Below, one piece after another: positions 16,791 to 25,888 of a stretch of DNA of 64,000 nucleotides. The stretch spans positions 1 through 64,000 of the forward strand of contig NKJD01000005.1 in the NCBI GenBank assembly GCA_002256385.1. Reading direction: 5' to 3'. Source of the DNA: Flavobacterium sp. BFFFF2. Its GTDB lineage: Bacteria > Bacteroidota > Bacteroidia > Flavobacteriales > Flavobacteriaceae. A program made the translations under genes and the position numbers. The notes under the pieces are model-generated. The model was given only the letters and a program-made list of their open reading frames with translations, did no database searches and was not told where the DNA came from. Within the stretch, counting starts at the first letter, position 1, and each line of letters opens with the position of its first letter.

Positions 16791-18713
16791 ATGCGTAAAA
16801 TAGATTTCATTTTTGGTTTTTTTTGCTTGCTTATCATGAATACGGCAGCTGTAAGTGCACAATCAGATGCGATGGAAGCAGCCGATAAAGCCTATCAAGA
16901 ATACCGTTTTGTTGATGTGCAATCCATCTATGAGCGTTTGTATCAAAAAGGAATTAAAAGTGAAAAAAGTTTGCTGCAACTGGCGAATACCTATTTTTTA
17001 AATGGCCACTACGACAAAGCGCAATTGTATTACAAAGAATGGTTTCATTGGCCCAATCGGACCGAAAACAAATCAGCTATTTTAAGGTATTACAGCTGTT
17101 TAAATCATCCGACTTCATTAAATCAAGCTGAATTTGATGCGGTACAGGCAGCTTATAAGCTTTTGTACCCCAATAAAAAAAATGGGGAACCACTCCCCTA
17201 TTTTACGGTTGATTTGTCAGTGCAATCGGCCACAGCACTCAATTCGGCTTCATCCGATTATGCGCCAGCTTATTGGGATGACCAACTCGTTTTTACTTCC
17301 ACACGCGATACTGGTTTGTTTCAATCAAATCGGCATGCCTGGAATGGGCAAGGTTTTTCTAATTTGTATCAATCCAAGCAACTTATTGCCAATACATTTG
17401 AAAAACCTAAACGATATAATGCGTTTAAAACCCGTTTTCATGAATCGTCGGCCATCATCACCAAGAATGGACAAACCACTTTTTTTACCCGAAATTCATA
17501 CGACCAAAAAGGCAAACACCGCAATGGTGATGGTTCTCTATTTTTAAGTATTTATCAATCAGATAAATTGCCAAACGGCAAATGGGGCCCCGAAAAACGC
17601 TTGCCTTTTTGCAGTGACCAATTTCAAACAGCCAATCCAGCCATAAGCGCCGATGGCTGCGATTTGTATTTTGCATCGGACCGACCTGGTGGCTATGGCT
17701 CGTCTGATTTGTATCGGGTACGTATTCCAACTGATGGAAAGTGGGGCACTCCCGAAAATTTGGGACCAAGCATCAACACGCCCAGTCGTGAAACTTTTCC
17801 GTTTATTACGGAGCAATCCGATTTGATATTTGCCAGTGACCGACCCGGTGGCATGGGTGGATTAGATATATATATCGCACAACCCATTGGCCGTTTTTGG
17901 CAACTCTTTAAAAACAAAGAACCACTCAATTCGGCATCTGACGATTTTGGATTCATTCTTCATTCTTCGAAAAAAGAAGGCTTTTTTTGTTCCAACCGAC
18001 TGGGCGGAAAGGGCGACGACGACATCTATTACTTCAACTTGCAAACGGATTGGCCAAAACCGTGTGTATTTAAGCCACAGTGGCAAATTATTGATGAATA
18101 TACCAAGTTGCCGATAACAGATCAGGTGGTAAACTATCAGTTGTTAACATTGGCGGCCAAAGGAAAGACGCGTGCCGATGCCAAAGGTCACATGGAAGTG
18201 GAATCGTTGCCATGTGGGCAAAAATTGGAACTCACCGTGAACCGAAAAGGGTACTTCCCCTATCGGGAAACGATTGAGTATGACGACAACGACAAAACGT
18301 ATATAATCGCATTGAAACCTGAAAAAATCCCACTGAAATTGGGAGATAATTTAGCACAATTATTTGATATTCATGATATTTACTTTGATTTAGATCAGTG
18401 GGATATCCGTCCCGAAGCCGCTACAGAACTGGCGCAAATTGCTGAAGTGATGCGTACTTATCCGTCTTTGACCATTTGCATAGAATCGCATACCGATAGC
18501 CGACAAACCGCCCTTTATAACCAAACGCTATCTGAAAAAAGAGCCTATTCAACCCGGCAATGGATTATTGACCAGGGCATAGCCCCAGCTCGTTTAGCAG
18601 CCGTTGGCATGGGCGAAAGTCAATTGGTGAATCCTTGTGCAGACGGGGTTCCTTGTACCGAAGCAGAGCACCAACAAAACAGGCGCAGTGTGTTTGTGAT
18701 TACACATTTGTAA
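16791..18713 (+). CDS. PorE-like OmpA-family protein with TPR and beta-propeller
   Basis: 640-residue exported protein. A signal peptide (residues about 1-24) is followed by TPR-like helices (about 30-110), a PD40/WD40-like propeller (about 140-425) with repeated FASDRPGG-type blades (DLYFASDRPGGYGSSDLY, DLIFASDRPGGMGGLDIY), a carboxypeptidase-regulatory-like beta domain (about 440-515) and a C-terminal OmpA peptidoglycan-binding domain with ESHTDSR. This order is that of PorE, an outer-membrane-associated part of the type IX secretion and gliding machinery. Many Bacteroidota carry several such paralogues, usually next to a PorP/SprF gene. None is next to this one. Its place in the ribD run gives no functional clue. 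Confidence 0.88.
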   Translation: MRKIDFIFGFFCLLIMNTAAVSAQSDAMEAADKAYQEYRFVDVQSIYERLYQKGIKSEKSLLQLANTYFLNGHYDKAQLYYKEWFHWPNRTENKSAILRYYSCLNHPTSLNQAEFDAVQAAYKLLYPNKKNGEPLPYFTVDLSVQSATALNSASSDYAPAYWDDQLVFTSTRDTGLFQSNRHAWNGQGFSNLYQSKQLIANTFEKPKRYNAFKTRFHESSAIITKNGQTTFFTRNSYDQKGKHRNGDGSLFLSIYQSDKLPNGKWGPEKRLPFCSDQFQTANPAISADGCDLYFASDRPGGYGSSDLYRVRIPTDGKWGTPENLGPSINTPSRETFPFITEQSDLIFASDRPGGMGGLDIYIAQPIGRFWQLFKNKEPLNSASDDFGFILHSSKKEGFFCSNRLGGKGDDDIYYFNLQTDWPKPCVFKPQWQIIDEYTKLPITDQVVNYQLLTLAAKGKTRADAKGHMEVESLPCGQKLELTVNRKGYFPYRETIEYDDNDKTYIIALKPEKIPLKLGDNLAQLFDIHDIYFDLDQWDIRPEAATELAQIAEVMRTYPSLTICIESHTDSRQTALYNQTLSEKRAYSTRQWIIDQGIAPARLAAVGMGESQLVNPCADGVPCTEAEHQQNRRSVFVITHL

Positions 18714-18744
18714 GCCTTGCGTTATTTTTAGCCTTCCTTTTTCA

Positions 18745-19302
18745 CTACTTTGGCTGGTGACTGTCAATAATATCGGCCAACAGTTTTTTGGCGCGCATCA
18801 ATTTGATTTTGACGTTGCTCAAGGGTTCATTGAGCTGATTGGAAATTTCTTGGTAACTTAATTCTTGGAAATAACGCAGTTGAATAACTTCTTGGTAATG
18901 TGGCTTCAATTCTTTGATGTATCGCAACAGCAGCGATAAATTTTGCTCAATAATCAATTGGTCTTCCGCCGATGGAGAATCGTCTGGAATGCGCATGGCT
19001 CTTGATTCATCTTCGTCATTCATGTCGATGGAAACATGGTGCTTTTCGCGCCGTATGTGGTCAATATGGACATTTTTGGCAATGGCAATGAGCCAAGTAT
19101 TAAACTGAAATTCCCGATTGTACTGATTTATTTTCCCAAAAGCTTTGGCAAAAGTTTCCATGGTAATGTCTTCGGCATCGGTTTCATTTTCGGTGCGTTT
19201 AATCATAAAACCAAAAACCTCACCCCAATAATGATCCAACAAAAATGTAAAAGCACTTTGTTCGCCCAAAAGCGCCCGATCAATAATGGGTCCTATTTCC
19301 AT
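18745..19302 (-). CDS. ECF RNA polymerase sigma factor
   Basis: 185-residue sigma-70 family protein of ECF size. Region 2 (residues about 25-95) contains DAEDITMETFAKAFGKINQY in two parts and the WLIAIAKNVHIDHIRREK core-binding segment. Region 4 (about 120-180) has EVIQLRYFQELSYQEISNQL, a helix-turn-helix for the -35 element. There is no region 1 or 3. It overlaps the end of the upstream glycosyltransferase gene by 10 bp and so is translated with it. No anti-sigma factor is next to it on either side, so its signal is unknown. Confidence 0.95.
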   Translation of the reverse strand: MEIGPIIDRALLGEQSAFTFLLDHYWGEVFGFMIKRTENETDAEDITMETFAKAFGKINQYNREFQFNTWLIAIAKNVHIDHIRREKHHVSIDMNDEDESRAMRIPDDSPSAEDQLIIEQNLSLLLRYIKELKPHYQEVIQLRYFQELSYQEISNQLNEPLSNVKIKLMRAKKLLADIIDSHQPK

Positions 19303-20399
19303 TGGGCAGGTTTTGAAAGTAGATTAGCACTCCAAATCCTGATTTGACACAAAATCAACACCCATTCCCAAAAAGGAAACAGATACATCAAATCAGTTTC
19401 TTTTAGTTTTTTGGCTGCAAAGCCCATGCTGATCCATGCGGATAGATAACGGACACCAATCATTGCCACGACGGGGATCCATAAAAAAAGGTGCGCCAAA
19501 AGGATAATTGCTAAGACAGGAAATGCGATTTGGCTGATTGCCAATAACCCTAATGTACTTCTGTCTGAAAATTTATAGTGTGATGCAGTGGTTAGGTGTC
19601 GGCGCTTTTGGTACATCCAATCACTAAACGTTTCTTTGGGGTCAGAAATGGTAAATGCCTCAGGATCGTAGCAAACAGTTGTGTTTTGAGCGGTTGCCGC
19701 CTGATTGATAAACAAATCATCGTCGCCCGAACGGATCTTCATGTGGTCCATAAATCCTCGAACCTTAAAAAATTCACTGCGGTGATACGCTAAATTTCGG
19801 CCCACTCCCATATAAGGACGACCTAATTGCGCACTCCCCAGATAGGTGGTGGCGGTTAAAAGCGTTTCGTAGCGAATTAATTTATTCAAAAATGAACCTG
19901 GTATTTTTGAGTAGGCCCCATAACCCAAAATAATGGTTTTTTGAGGGGTAAAATGCCGACTCATCAAAGCAAGCCAATTCGGAGATGCGGGCAAACAATC
20001 GGCGTCGGTAAACAACAAATGGTCATATTTGGCCGCTTTGATCCCTAAGGTAAGTGCAAATTTCTTATTGCCCCAAAAGGCTTCATTGTTTTCTACTTTT
20101 ACAATGCGGATATTTGAATAGGTTCTTTCAAAATGTTCAAACCAATCTAAGGTGTCATCGCTAGAAGCGTCGTCAATAAGCACCAATTCAAACAAACCGT
20201 ATTCTTGCTTAGCCAATATTGGCACTAATTTTTGTACACGTTCCGATTCATTTTTTGCACAAACAATAATGGATACAGGCAGTTTTTTACTGGGCTCCTC
20301 TTTTGATTTACCAAATGAAAAAGCACCAAAGACACCCAAGAAAAAATACAATTGAATGGCACAGACCACACAAAAAACAATAAAAATATACAAGAGCAT
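19293..20399 (-). CDS. membrane-associated family 2 glycosyltransferase
   Basis: 368-residue GT2 protein. A membrane segment at the N-terminus (residues about 3-25) precedes the GT-A domain, which has PVSIIVCAKNES, LVLIDDASSDDT and the metal-binding LFTDADCLP. A second DxD-like region (SGDDDLFINQAA) and a Q-x-R-R-H motif (YQKRRHLTTASH) follow, which is typical of processive or hyaluronan/cellulose synthase-like GT2 enzymes. Two or three C-terminal membrane helices (about 275-345) anchor it. It probably makes a surface or envelope glycan; donor and acceptor are unknown. It has its own promoter and leads the transcript with the ECF sigma gene. Confidence 0.93.
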   Translation of the reverse strand: MLLYIFIVFCVVCAIQLYFFLGVFGAFSFGKSKEEPSKKLPVSIIVCAKNESERVQKLVPILAKQEYGLFELVLIDDASSDDTLDWFEHFERTYSNIRIVKVENNEAFWGNKKFALTLGIKAAKYDHLLFTDADCLPASPNWLALMSRHFTPQKTIILGYGAYSKIPGSFLNKLIRYETLLTATTYLGSAQLGRPYMGVGRNLAYHRSEFFKVRGFMDHMKIRSGDDDLFINQAATAQNTTVCYDPEAFTISDPKETFSDWMYQKRRHLTTASHYKFSDRSTLGLLAISQIAFPVLAIILLAHLFLWIPVVAMIGVRYLSAWISMGFAAKKLKETDLMYLFPFWEWVLILCQIRIWSANLLSKPAQWK

Positions 20400-20429
20400 A
20401 GCTAATCGAAGCGGTTATAAAAGAAGCTG

Positions 20430-20460
20430 CAAAGGTAACCAATGTGGCTTGAAGTTCAAA
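20430..20460 (-). promoter_or_regulatory. promoter of glycosyltransferase-sigma operon
   Basis: On the minus strand, TTTG (20457-20460), a 19-bp spacer and TACCTTTG (20430-20437) match the Bacteroidota consensus exactly. It lies 31 bp upstream of the start at 20399. Confidence 0.75.
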
Positions 20461-20652
20461 ATGTTATCAGCACAACAAACAATTAGCAAAATAAAAATGG
20501 CAAATCAAGGCTATAAAACGTACGAATAAGGCGATTTGGCTGTTACTACGCAAGCGTTTTTTAAAGAATAAAATACCCCAGCACAAATTCTTAGTAAGTC
20601 ATTGGGTTTCAAAAATCGTTTTAGTATCATTGCAACGCAAAATTGGAACCTT

Positions 20653-21522
20653 ATGAAAACATATATTTCACTGACCACTGTCACATTTTTATTATTAACG
20701 GTTACTTTAATTTTACCTATTCAATCAGCACATTGTCAGATACGTGAAAAAATAAAAGGAAGTAAAAAAATAAGTTTATCTCAAAAAACGGTTGATGAAT
20801 TTGATGCGATCGAAATTGACGATAATTTGGAAGTATTTCTAATAAAAGGAAATGAATCGACCCTTGAAATTGAAGCAGATGACAATTTATTGCCCATAAT
20901 AGAGTGCACTGTTGTCAATAAAAAGTTAACCATTCATACCACCAAAGAAATAACGGGCTATAAGAAATTGATCGTGCGGGTCACCTACACCGATATCTTG
21001 AAATTAATTATTGCCAAACACGATGCCAATATTACAGCAATCGCCGACCTAAACTTAGACAATTTAAGCGTGCAGGGTTTTGATTATGCGCGGCTGCACA
21101 TTAATGTACGCTGCAAAAATTTCAATTTATTGGCCAACGACAAGTCCAAAACGGAGCTGAATTTGAAAGCAGACAAAGCCATTATGAATTTGAGCAAAAA
21201 TGCGGAAGTAACCGCCTTGGTGGCCGCCTTAGATTTAAAGCTTGACATTTACCAAAAGGCGAATGCATCTATTGAAGGTGATGTCACAGACTTCCGCTTG
21301 CGTTTGGACAATTTCACCCAATTTACGGGGAAAAATTTCAGTTGTAAAAATGCAGAAATCATTACAGAGGCCAACACCTTTTGTTCTATTTTGGTTCAAC
21401 AGAAAGCGACGCTTGAACTGTCGGGCAAATCAGAAATTGAATTGTTTGGTGAGCCCAAAATTGAACTCAAACGCTTTGCTGATCAGGCAATTTTGCGCAA
21501 AAAACCGTTGGTGGCTAAATAA
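20653..21522 (+). CDS. DUF2807 (auto-transporter head-GIN) protein
   Basis: 289-residue exported protein. I start it at the ATG at 20653, where a signal peptide (to about residue 27, ending near SAHC) begins. The body is a DUF2807 head-GIN domain: a beta-helix of short repeats such as FDAIEIDDNLEVFLIKGNE, LIVRVTYTDILKLI and DLNLDNLSVQGFDYARL (each partly quoted). Bacteroidota carry many of these proteins; their job is unknown, with cell-surface or stress-related roles suggested. The Cys at the signal end could make it a lipoprotein but the site is poor. Confidence 0.85.
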   Translation: MKTYISLTTVTFLLLTVTLILPIQSAHCQIREKIKGSKKISLSQKTVDEFDAIEIDDNLEVFLIKGNESTLEIEADDNLLPIIECTVVNKKLTIHTTKEITGYKKLIVRVTYTDILKLIIAKHDANITAIADLNLDNLSVQGFDYARLHINVRCKNFNLLANDKSKTELNLKADKAIMNLSKNAEVTALVAALDLKLDIYQKANASIEGDVTDFRLRLDNFTQFTGKNFSCKNAEIITEANTFCSILVQQKATLELSGKSEIELFGEPKIELKRFADQAILRKKPLVAK

Positions 21523-21554
21523 GTTCTAACGGAGGTTGATATTGTTTGATTGAA

Positions 21555-22034
21555 TTACTCTTCAACGTCTGAGCCCATGATTTTACTGCCCATTTCCGGA
21601 TCGCCAGTATACATCAAATTGCCCTCTTTTGACAAGTCGTATTTTTGCCCGTTAAAAGCCAAATACCACTTTTGATTGGACCATTTTTTGGGCTTAAATT
21701 CTTTTAAAATCACAGAGTCTGTTGAATCGGGTAAAAAAAGTTCTGCCTTTTTGCCATTTTCACTAAACAAAACATACACACATTTGGTTTCATCTGTATT
21801 GGCAGGTAATTCAATCGGATTTAATGGAACTCCCGAATACACTTTTACACATTCATTGCCCACCACCGACCATACGTAGCCGGCCGAAATCAGGCATCCA
21901 TGCTCGTCTTTGTCCATGGCAGCAATGCTGTCTTGCGCGGTTCTAATTGAATCGTGCTTTGCGACTGCTTTGTCCATCTTTTTTTGACAAGACATGACCA
22001 ACAAAAGCAGGAAAGCGAATCGAAGTTTTTTCAT
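21555..22034 (-). CDS. small lipoprotein of unknown function
   Basis: 159-residue protein starting at the ATG at 22034 (the codon before it is a TTG in frame). A short hydrophobic segment ends in VMSCQKK, a clear lipobox with Cys about residue 16. The mature part is hydrophilic, with GHCLISAGY-like and SGVPLNPIE segments and a C-terminal MYTGDPEMGSKIMGS region. I do not recognise a named domain. It is probably an outer-membrane lipoprotein facing the periplasm. It is convergent with the DUF2807 gene, 32 bp apart. Confidence 0.8.
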   Translation of the reverse strand: MKKLRFAFLLLLVMSCQKKMDKAVAKHDSIRTAQDSIAAMDKDEHGCLISAGYVWSVVGNECVKVYSGVPLNPIELPANTDETKCVYVLFSENGKKAELFLPDSTDSVILKEFKPKKWSNQKWYLAFNGQKYDLSKEGNLMYTGDPEMGSKIMGSDVEE

Positions 22035-22167
22035 CAAAATATTTTATTAAGAATAGTAGGCTGATAAAATGTACACCAAATAATAGGTCTTATTATGAGG
22101 TTTATGAAGTTTCAAAAATACAACTTTCCATTTTATTTAACCAAGCAAAAAGCACGATTAATACCGA

Positions 22168-22638
22168 CTAGTTCGGATAAAGTACCGATTTGAAGGGAAT
22201 CACGACCAATTTGCCCTTATCATCAATAAAAAATTCGATCAGTACATTGCCCCAAATGTTTCCATTGCTAAAATCGGCTATGGCCCAACGGTCATTTAAC
22301 ACTTGTAATTTATTCATGATAAACGGTTGTCCATCAATACTTTCACGGTCCACATATGGATTACCTCCTTTTTGGCTGTTGCCATCCATCAAGGTATTGT
22401 TGACTAATGAAATGAGCGACTTATAATCAACAGAACCCAAATAATTCTGGGCATTGGTGTTGTTTTCTAAGGTAAAATGAATGGCATCATCTAAGGCGAC
22501 TTTCTGATGATCGTAGGCTTTTTCTAGTGACTTTTCGCGGTGTTGAAAGCCCTTAAGCTGTTGATTAAAATAGACATAAGTAAACACATTGAGCAACAAA
22601 AGCACGATGGTGGCATACAATAAAAAGGAACGCATCAT
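22168..22638 (-). CDS. small membrane-anchored protein, unknown
   Basis: 156-residue protein with one N-terminal membrane helix (residues about 4-23), then a coiled region (about 25-60) and a compact C-terminal domain ending FFIDDKGKLVVIPFKSVLYPN (two parts). No catalytic motif is visible. It lies 24 bp upstream of nothing it overlaps: the MBL hydrolase gene ends at 22663 on the same strand, so it is probably the second gene of that transcript. Similar short proteins are found in other Bacteroidota, to my recollection without an experimental role. Confidence 0.75.
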   Translation of the reverse strand: MMRSFLLYATIVLLLLNVFTYVYFNQQLKGFQHREKSLEKAYDHQKVALDDAIHFTLENNTNAQNYLGSVDYKSLISLVNNTLMDGNSQKGGNPYVDRESIDGQPFIMNKLQVLNDRWAIADFSNGNIWGNVLIEFFIDDKGKLVVIPFKSVLYPN

Positions 22639-22662
22639 AGTAATTTGAATTTATATTTAATG

Positions 22663-23484
22663 TTAAAAATCAGTATTTAAAGGCACATAGTCACATGAAA
22701 TAACCAAGCCGTCGTAAGCCAAATGGACCCCGCTAGGCAAATAATCTGATACTTCCGCATGAAACCCCAAATGATGACTAATATGGGTAAAAAACGTTTG
22801 TTTCGCCCCTACCCTTTTGGTAAAATCAAGTGCTTCTTGTAAGGTAAAATGCGAATGGTGTTCTTCTTCACGCAGTGCATTGACTACCAAAATGTCAACC
22901 CCAATTAACTGCGTTAATTGATCAAGATCTATTGATTTTACATCGGTCAAATAGGCTACATTTCCTATTCGAAACCCAAAGATGGGCACATTGCCATGCC
23001 ATACTTCAATGGGATTTATCAGGTGGCCTTTAATTTTAAATTGGGTATTCTTACGAATGGTATTAGCCTGAATCGAAGGTGCGCCAGGATATTTGTTTTC
23101 TTCCTTAAAAATATAGTCAAACCGCTCCGCTAGGTTTTGAAGAACCCGTTCTTGTCCATAAATAGGAATGGGCCCTTGGGCAAAACAAAATGGCCTAATG
23201 TCGTCTAAACCAGCCGTATGATCGGCGTGTTCATGGGTAAACAACAAGGCATCCATGACGGTACAACCCGATTGCAACATTTGCTGTCTAAAGTCTGGCC
23301 CGCAATCAATCACCACCGAAAGATCATCAATTTGAATCCAGACCGACACACGCAGGCGCTTATCGCGTGGATCGGCACTCAAACAAACAGGGTGCTTTGA
23401 TCCAATAACAGGAATGCCTTGCGAAGTGCCTGTACCTAAAAAGGTAAGCTGAATTTTGGTCTGGTTTTTGCTAGATTCTGGCAT
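22663..23484 (-). CDS. PhnP-like MBL-fold metal-dependent hydrolase
   Basis: 273-residue metallo-beta-lactamase-fold protein. The first strand has the LGTGTSQGIPVIG opening of PhnP and related phosphodiesterases. The metal-binding motif is FTHEHADHTAGLDD (HxHxDH, near residues 82-95), and a later TDVKS and THISHHLG supply further ligands. Members hydrolyse cyclic phosphodiesters or lipoate/octanoate-type ester substrates; this one's substrate is not known. A minus-strand promoter overlaps the divergent region to the 489-aa gene. Confidence 0.92.
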   Translation of the reverse strand: MPESSKNQTKIQLTFLGTGTSQGIPVIGSKHPVCLSADPRDKRLRVSVWIQIDDLSVVIDCGPDFRQQMLQSGCTVMDALLFTHEHADHTAGLDDIRPFCFAQGPIPIYGQERVLQNLAERFDYIFKEENKYPGAPSIQANTIRKNTQFKIKGHLINPIEVWHGNVPIFGFRIGNVAYLTDVKSIDLDQLTQLIGVDILVVNALREEEHHSHFTLQEALDFTKRVGAKQTFFTHISHHLGFHAEVSDYLPSGVHLAYDGLVISCDYVPLNTDF

Positions 23485-23506
23485 AGGTAACCAATCAATT
23501 GGCCTG

Positions 23507-23538
23507 CAAAATTACACGTAATTTATGGTTTAAACCAA
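23507..23538 (-). promoter_or_regulatory. promoter of MBL hydrolase
   Basis: On the minus strand, TAATTTTG (23507-23514) with TTGG (23535-23538) 20 bp upstream. The -7 box is exact and the -33 box has one mismatch. Confidence 0.5.
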
Positions 23539-23547
23539 GGGAATTGC

Positions 23548-23555
23548 TAACTTTG
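23548..23555 (+). promoter_or_regulatory. -7 element ahead of the 489-aa gene
   Basis: TAACTTTG matches TAnnTTTG and is 16 bp before the ATG at 23572. The -33 region is poor. Confidence 0.45.
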
Positions 23556-23571
23556 TAACGATTTCAACGCT

Positions 23572-25041
23572 ATGGAAAACACCTCTCAGATTAAAATTAA
23601 AGGCGATCGGGTTATTACCCAGGTTCCTGCCACCAAAGACAAAGCCCTTCGCATTAATTTAAACGATAATATTTACGGCACTTTTGCTGAAATTGGCGCT
23701 GGTCAAGAAACCGTCCGCCACTTTTTTAGGGCAGGGGGTTCATCGGGAACCATTGCCAAGGCCATGTCTGCTTATGACAAAGACTTTAGCGACGCCATTT
23801 ACGGGTCAGAAGAAGACGGCCGTTATGTGACCGAAAGCCGTTTAAAAAAAATGTTGTCACATGAAGTGCGGCTCATTGAAGACCGATTGAAGCGCGACAA
23901 ACACCCCAATAAAATTTTCTTCAGTTATGCCAATACCGTGGCTACTATCGATTTTGCGAAGCAATTCAAAGGGCATGGTTGGGTCGGAATCAAATACCAG
24001 GTGGAGCCCGATGAAGATTACAATGAAATTACGCTTCACATCCGATTCAAAGAAACCGATGCGCGTTTGCAGCAAGAAACACTTGGTATTTTGGGTGTTA
24101 ACTTGATTTACGGGGCATTTTACAAGTACAATGACCCAAAAAAATTATTGCGTTATTTATATGACCATTTAGATAAAGACCAATTAGAAATTGACACCAT
24201 TAATTTTTCGGGCCCTCGATTTGCCAATGTGGACAACCGATTAATGAGTTTGCAATTGGTTAAAAATGGCATGACCGATGCAGTGATGTTTGGCCCAGAT
24301 GGTAAGAATATTTTGCCTGCAGCCATTTTATATAAGAAAAACATTTTGGCCTTAAGAGGTAGTTTTCGCCCGGTTACTCAGGTAAATATGGACATGCACA
24401 ACAAATCGTTGGAAATGTTTTTGGCCGAAAACAAAGTGGAAAAAGAAAACGCCTTGGTCATTTTTGAAATTACCTTGTCCAATTTGCGTTCCGAAGGTGA
24501 AATTGACGAGCGTGATTTTATGGACCGCGCCGAATTGCTTTGTGCCTTGGGTCAAACGGTAATGATTTCCAATTTCCAAGAATATTATAAGGTAGTCGAA
24601 TATTTTTCAAGTTATACCAAAGCCCGAATGGGATTGGCAATGGGAGTGAGCAATTTGATTGAAATATTTGACGAAAAATACTACCGTCACTTAAGCGGAG
24701 GCATTTTAGAAGCATTTGGTAAATTATTTTACCGCGATTTAAAAGTGTACCTCTACCCTATGGAAGACGATTTGGGCAATGTAGTCAATTCACAAAACCT
24801 TAAAGTACATCCGCGGATGAAGGAATTGTACAAATTCTTTGCGTACAACGGCAAAGTGGAAGACATAGCCGTTTTCGATAAAGAAAATTTAAAAATATTT
24901 TCAAGAGAAGTGCTCAAAATGATTACAACTGGAACGCCTGGTTGGGAAAAGCAGCTGCCCGAAGGCATTGCAGATCTCATTAAACAACACCATCTGTTTG
25001 GTTACAATCCAAAAATGATCAGTCATTCAGTTCCCAATTAA
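23572..25041 (+). CDS. 489-aa conserved protein of unknown function
   Basis: 489-residue, apparently soluble protein with no signal peptide or membrane helix. Recognisable segments include INLNDNIYGTFAEIGAGQET near the start, FFRAGGSSGTIAKAMSAYDK near residues 52-71, RSEGEIDERDFMDRAE near 310 and HLSGGILEAFGKLFYRDLKV near 380. I recall close relatives across Bacteroidota and some other phyla that carry unrelated automatic names such as nicotinate-nucleotide adenylyltransferase; I see no HxGH or other nucleotidyltransferase motif to support that. It has its own -7 element, is divergent from the MBL hydrolase gene, and is followed by a hairpin. Real gene: sure. Function: unknown. Confidence 0.9.
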   Translation: MENTSQIKIKGDRVITQVPATKDKALRINLNDNIYGTFAEIGAGQETVRHFFRAGGSSGTIAKAMSAYDKDFSDAIYGSEEDGRYVTESRLKKMLSHEVRLIEDRLKRDKHPNKIFFSYANTVATIDFAKQFKGHGWVGIKYQVEPDEDYNEITLHIRFKETDARLQQETLGILGVNLIYGAFYKYNDPKKLLRYLYDHLDKDQLEIDTINFSGPRFANVDNRLMSLQLVKNGMTDAVMFGPDGKNILPAAILYKKNILALRGSFRPVTQVNMDMHNKSLEMFLAENKVEKENALVIFEITLSNLRSEGEIDERDFMDRAELLCALGQTVMISNFQEYYKVVEYFSSYTKARMGLAMGVSNLIEIFDEKYYRHLSGGILEAFGKLFYRDLKVYLYPMEDDLGNVVNSQNLKVHPRMKELYKFFAYNGKVEDIAVFDKENLKIFSREVLKMITTGTPGWEKQLPEGIADLIKQHHLFGYNPKMISHSVPN

Positions 25042-25106
25042 TGATCGTTTGAATCTTAAAATGATTAATTAAAATAGTATGATACCGCTATTTTTATAAA
25101 ATAAAT

Positions 25107-25131
25107 CAACCCTAGCAAATAGCTGGGGTTG
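25107..25131. terminator. hairpin after the 489-aa gene
   Basis: 10-bp stem CAACCCTAGC / GCTGGGGTTG with a 5-nt loop and one G-T pair, 66 bp after the stop at 25041. No clear T run follows on the plus strand; on the minus strand a GATTTATTTTA tract follows. A terminator is plausible but not certain. Confidence 0.4.
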
Positions 25132-25201
25132 TCTGTAAAATGGAAAAAAACACTTTGATTGTAAACATGATCCCATCCGTACTTGAAATTCAGTTTGTAA
25201 A

Positions 25202-25888
25202 ATGAATAAATTACTGATTACCTGTGTCTTTTTTTTGGTTTCCATGGGCATCACGGCCCAAGAAACAGATTGTCCGGTCATGGATCAGGCCGTTCGTTTG
25301 ACGCATGAAGGCAAATTAAAAGAATCCATTCCGTTGTTTACACAGGCCATACAACAATTCCCAAACCGGGTGGAGTATCGCATAGCCCGTGCTTACGCAA
25401 ATGATGAATTGGGTGCATGGAAAGAAGCCTTTGATGATTACAGCATGGGGATCAAAATGGATCCGTCTAATGTGGATTATTTTTTCCTTAGGGGGGTATT
25501 GGATTTTAAAATGAATCTATTGTCTTTGGCACAGGCTGATCTTTTAAAAACCATCAGCATGGAACCGTCAAATGCCGATGCCTATTTTGTATTGGGGAAA
25601 GTGGCTTGGAAAAAAAAACAATTCAAAAGTGCCGAAAAATGGTTTCGAAAAACCTTAACTCAAAGTAAGGGGCACGTTGATGCTTTATGTGGTTTGGCAA
25701 TACTTGCGGCTCAAAAAAAACAATGGCTCAAGGCCAAAAGTTTGATCGCACGTGCCAAAAAATCTGAATATACTATTGAATGGCTGCACGAATTTGAATT
25801 GAAATTGCAACAACAAGCTTTGGCTGAAGCAAACCAATTGTGGTTTAAACAAAGCATGCCACCACAACTTAATTTAGAAGGGATTTAA
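25202..25888 (+). CDS. exported TPR protein
   Basis: 228-residue protein with a signal peptide (about 1-19, ending ITAQ) and about four tetratricopeptide repeats between residues 27 and 180. Examples are PLFTQAIQQFPNRVEYRIARAYAN (in two parts) and ADLLKTISMEPSNADAYFVLG. TPRs bind other proteins, so this is likely an envelope scaffold or adaptor; no partner is evident. Its TAA stop lies inside a palindromic repeat that fills the gap to the convergent glycosyltransferase gene. Confidence 0.88.
   Translation: MNKLLITCVFFLVSMGITAQETDCPVMDQAVRLTHEGKLKESIPLFTQAIQQFPNRVEYRIARAYANDELGAWKEAFDDYSMGIKMDPSNVDYFFLRGVLDFKMNLLSLAQADLLKTISMEPSNADAYFVLGKVAWKKKQFKSAEKWFRKTLTQSKGHVDALCGLAILAAQKKQWLKAKSLIARAKKSEYTIEWLHEFELKLQQQALAEANQLWFKQSMPPQLNLEGI

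Noticed and set aside
23572..25041. Nicotinate-nucleotide adenylyltransferase
   Set aside because: No HxGH or related nucleotidyltransferase motif is visible and the length is far above that family.
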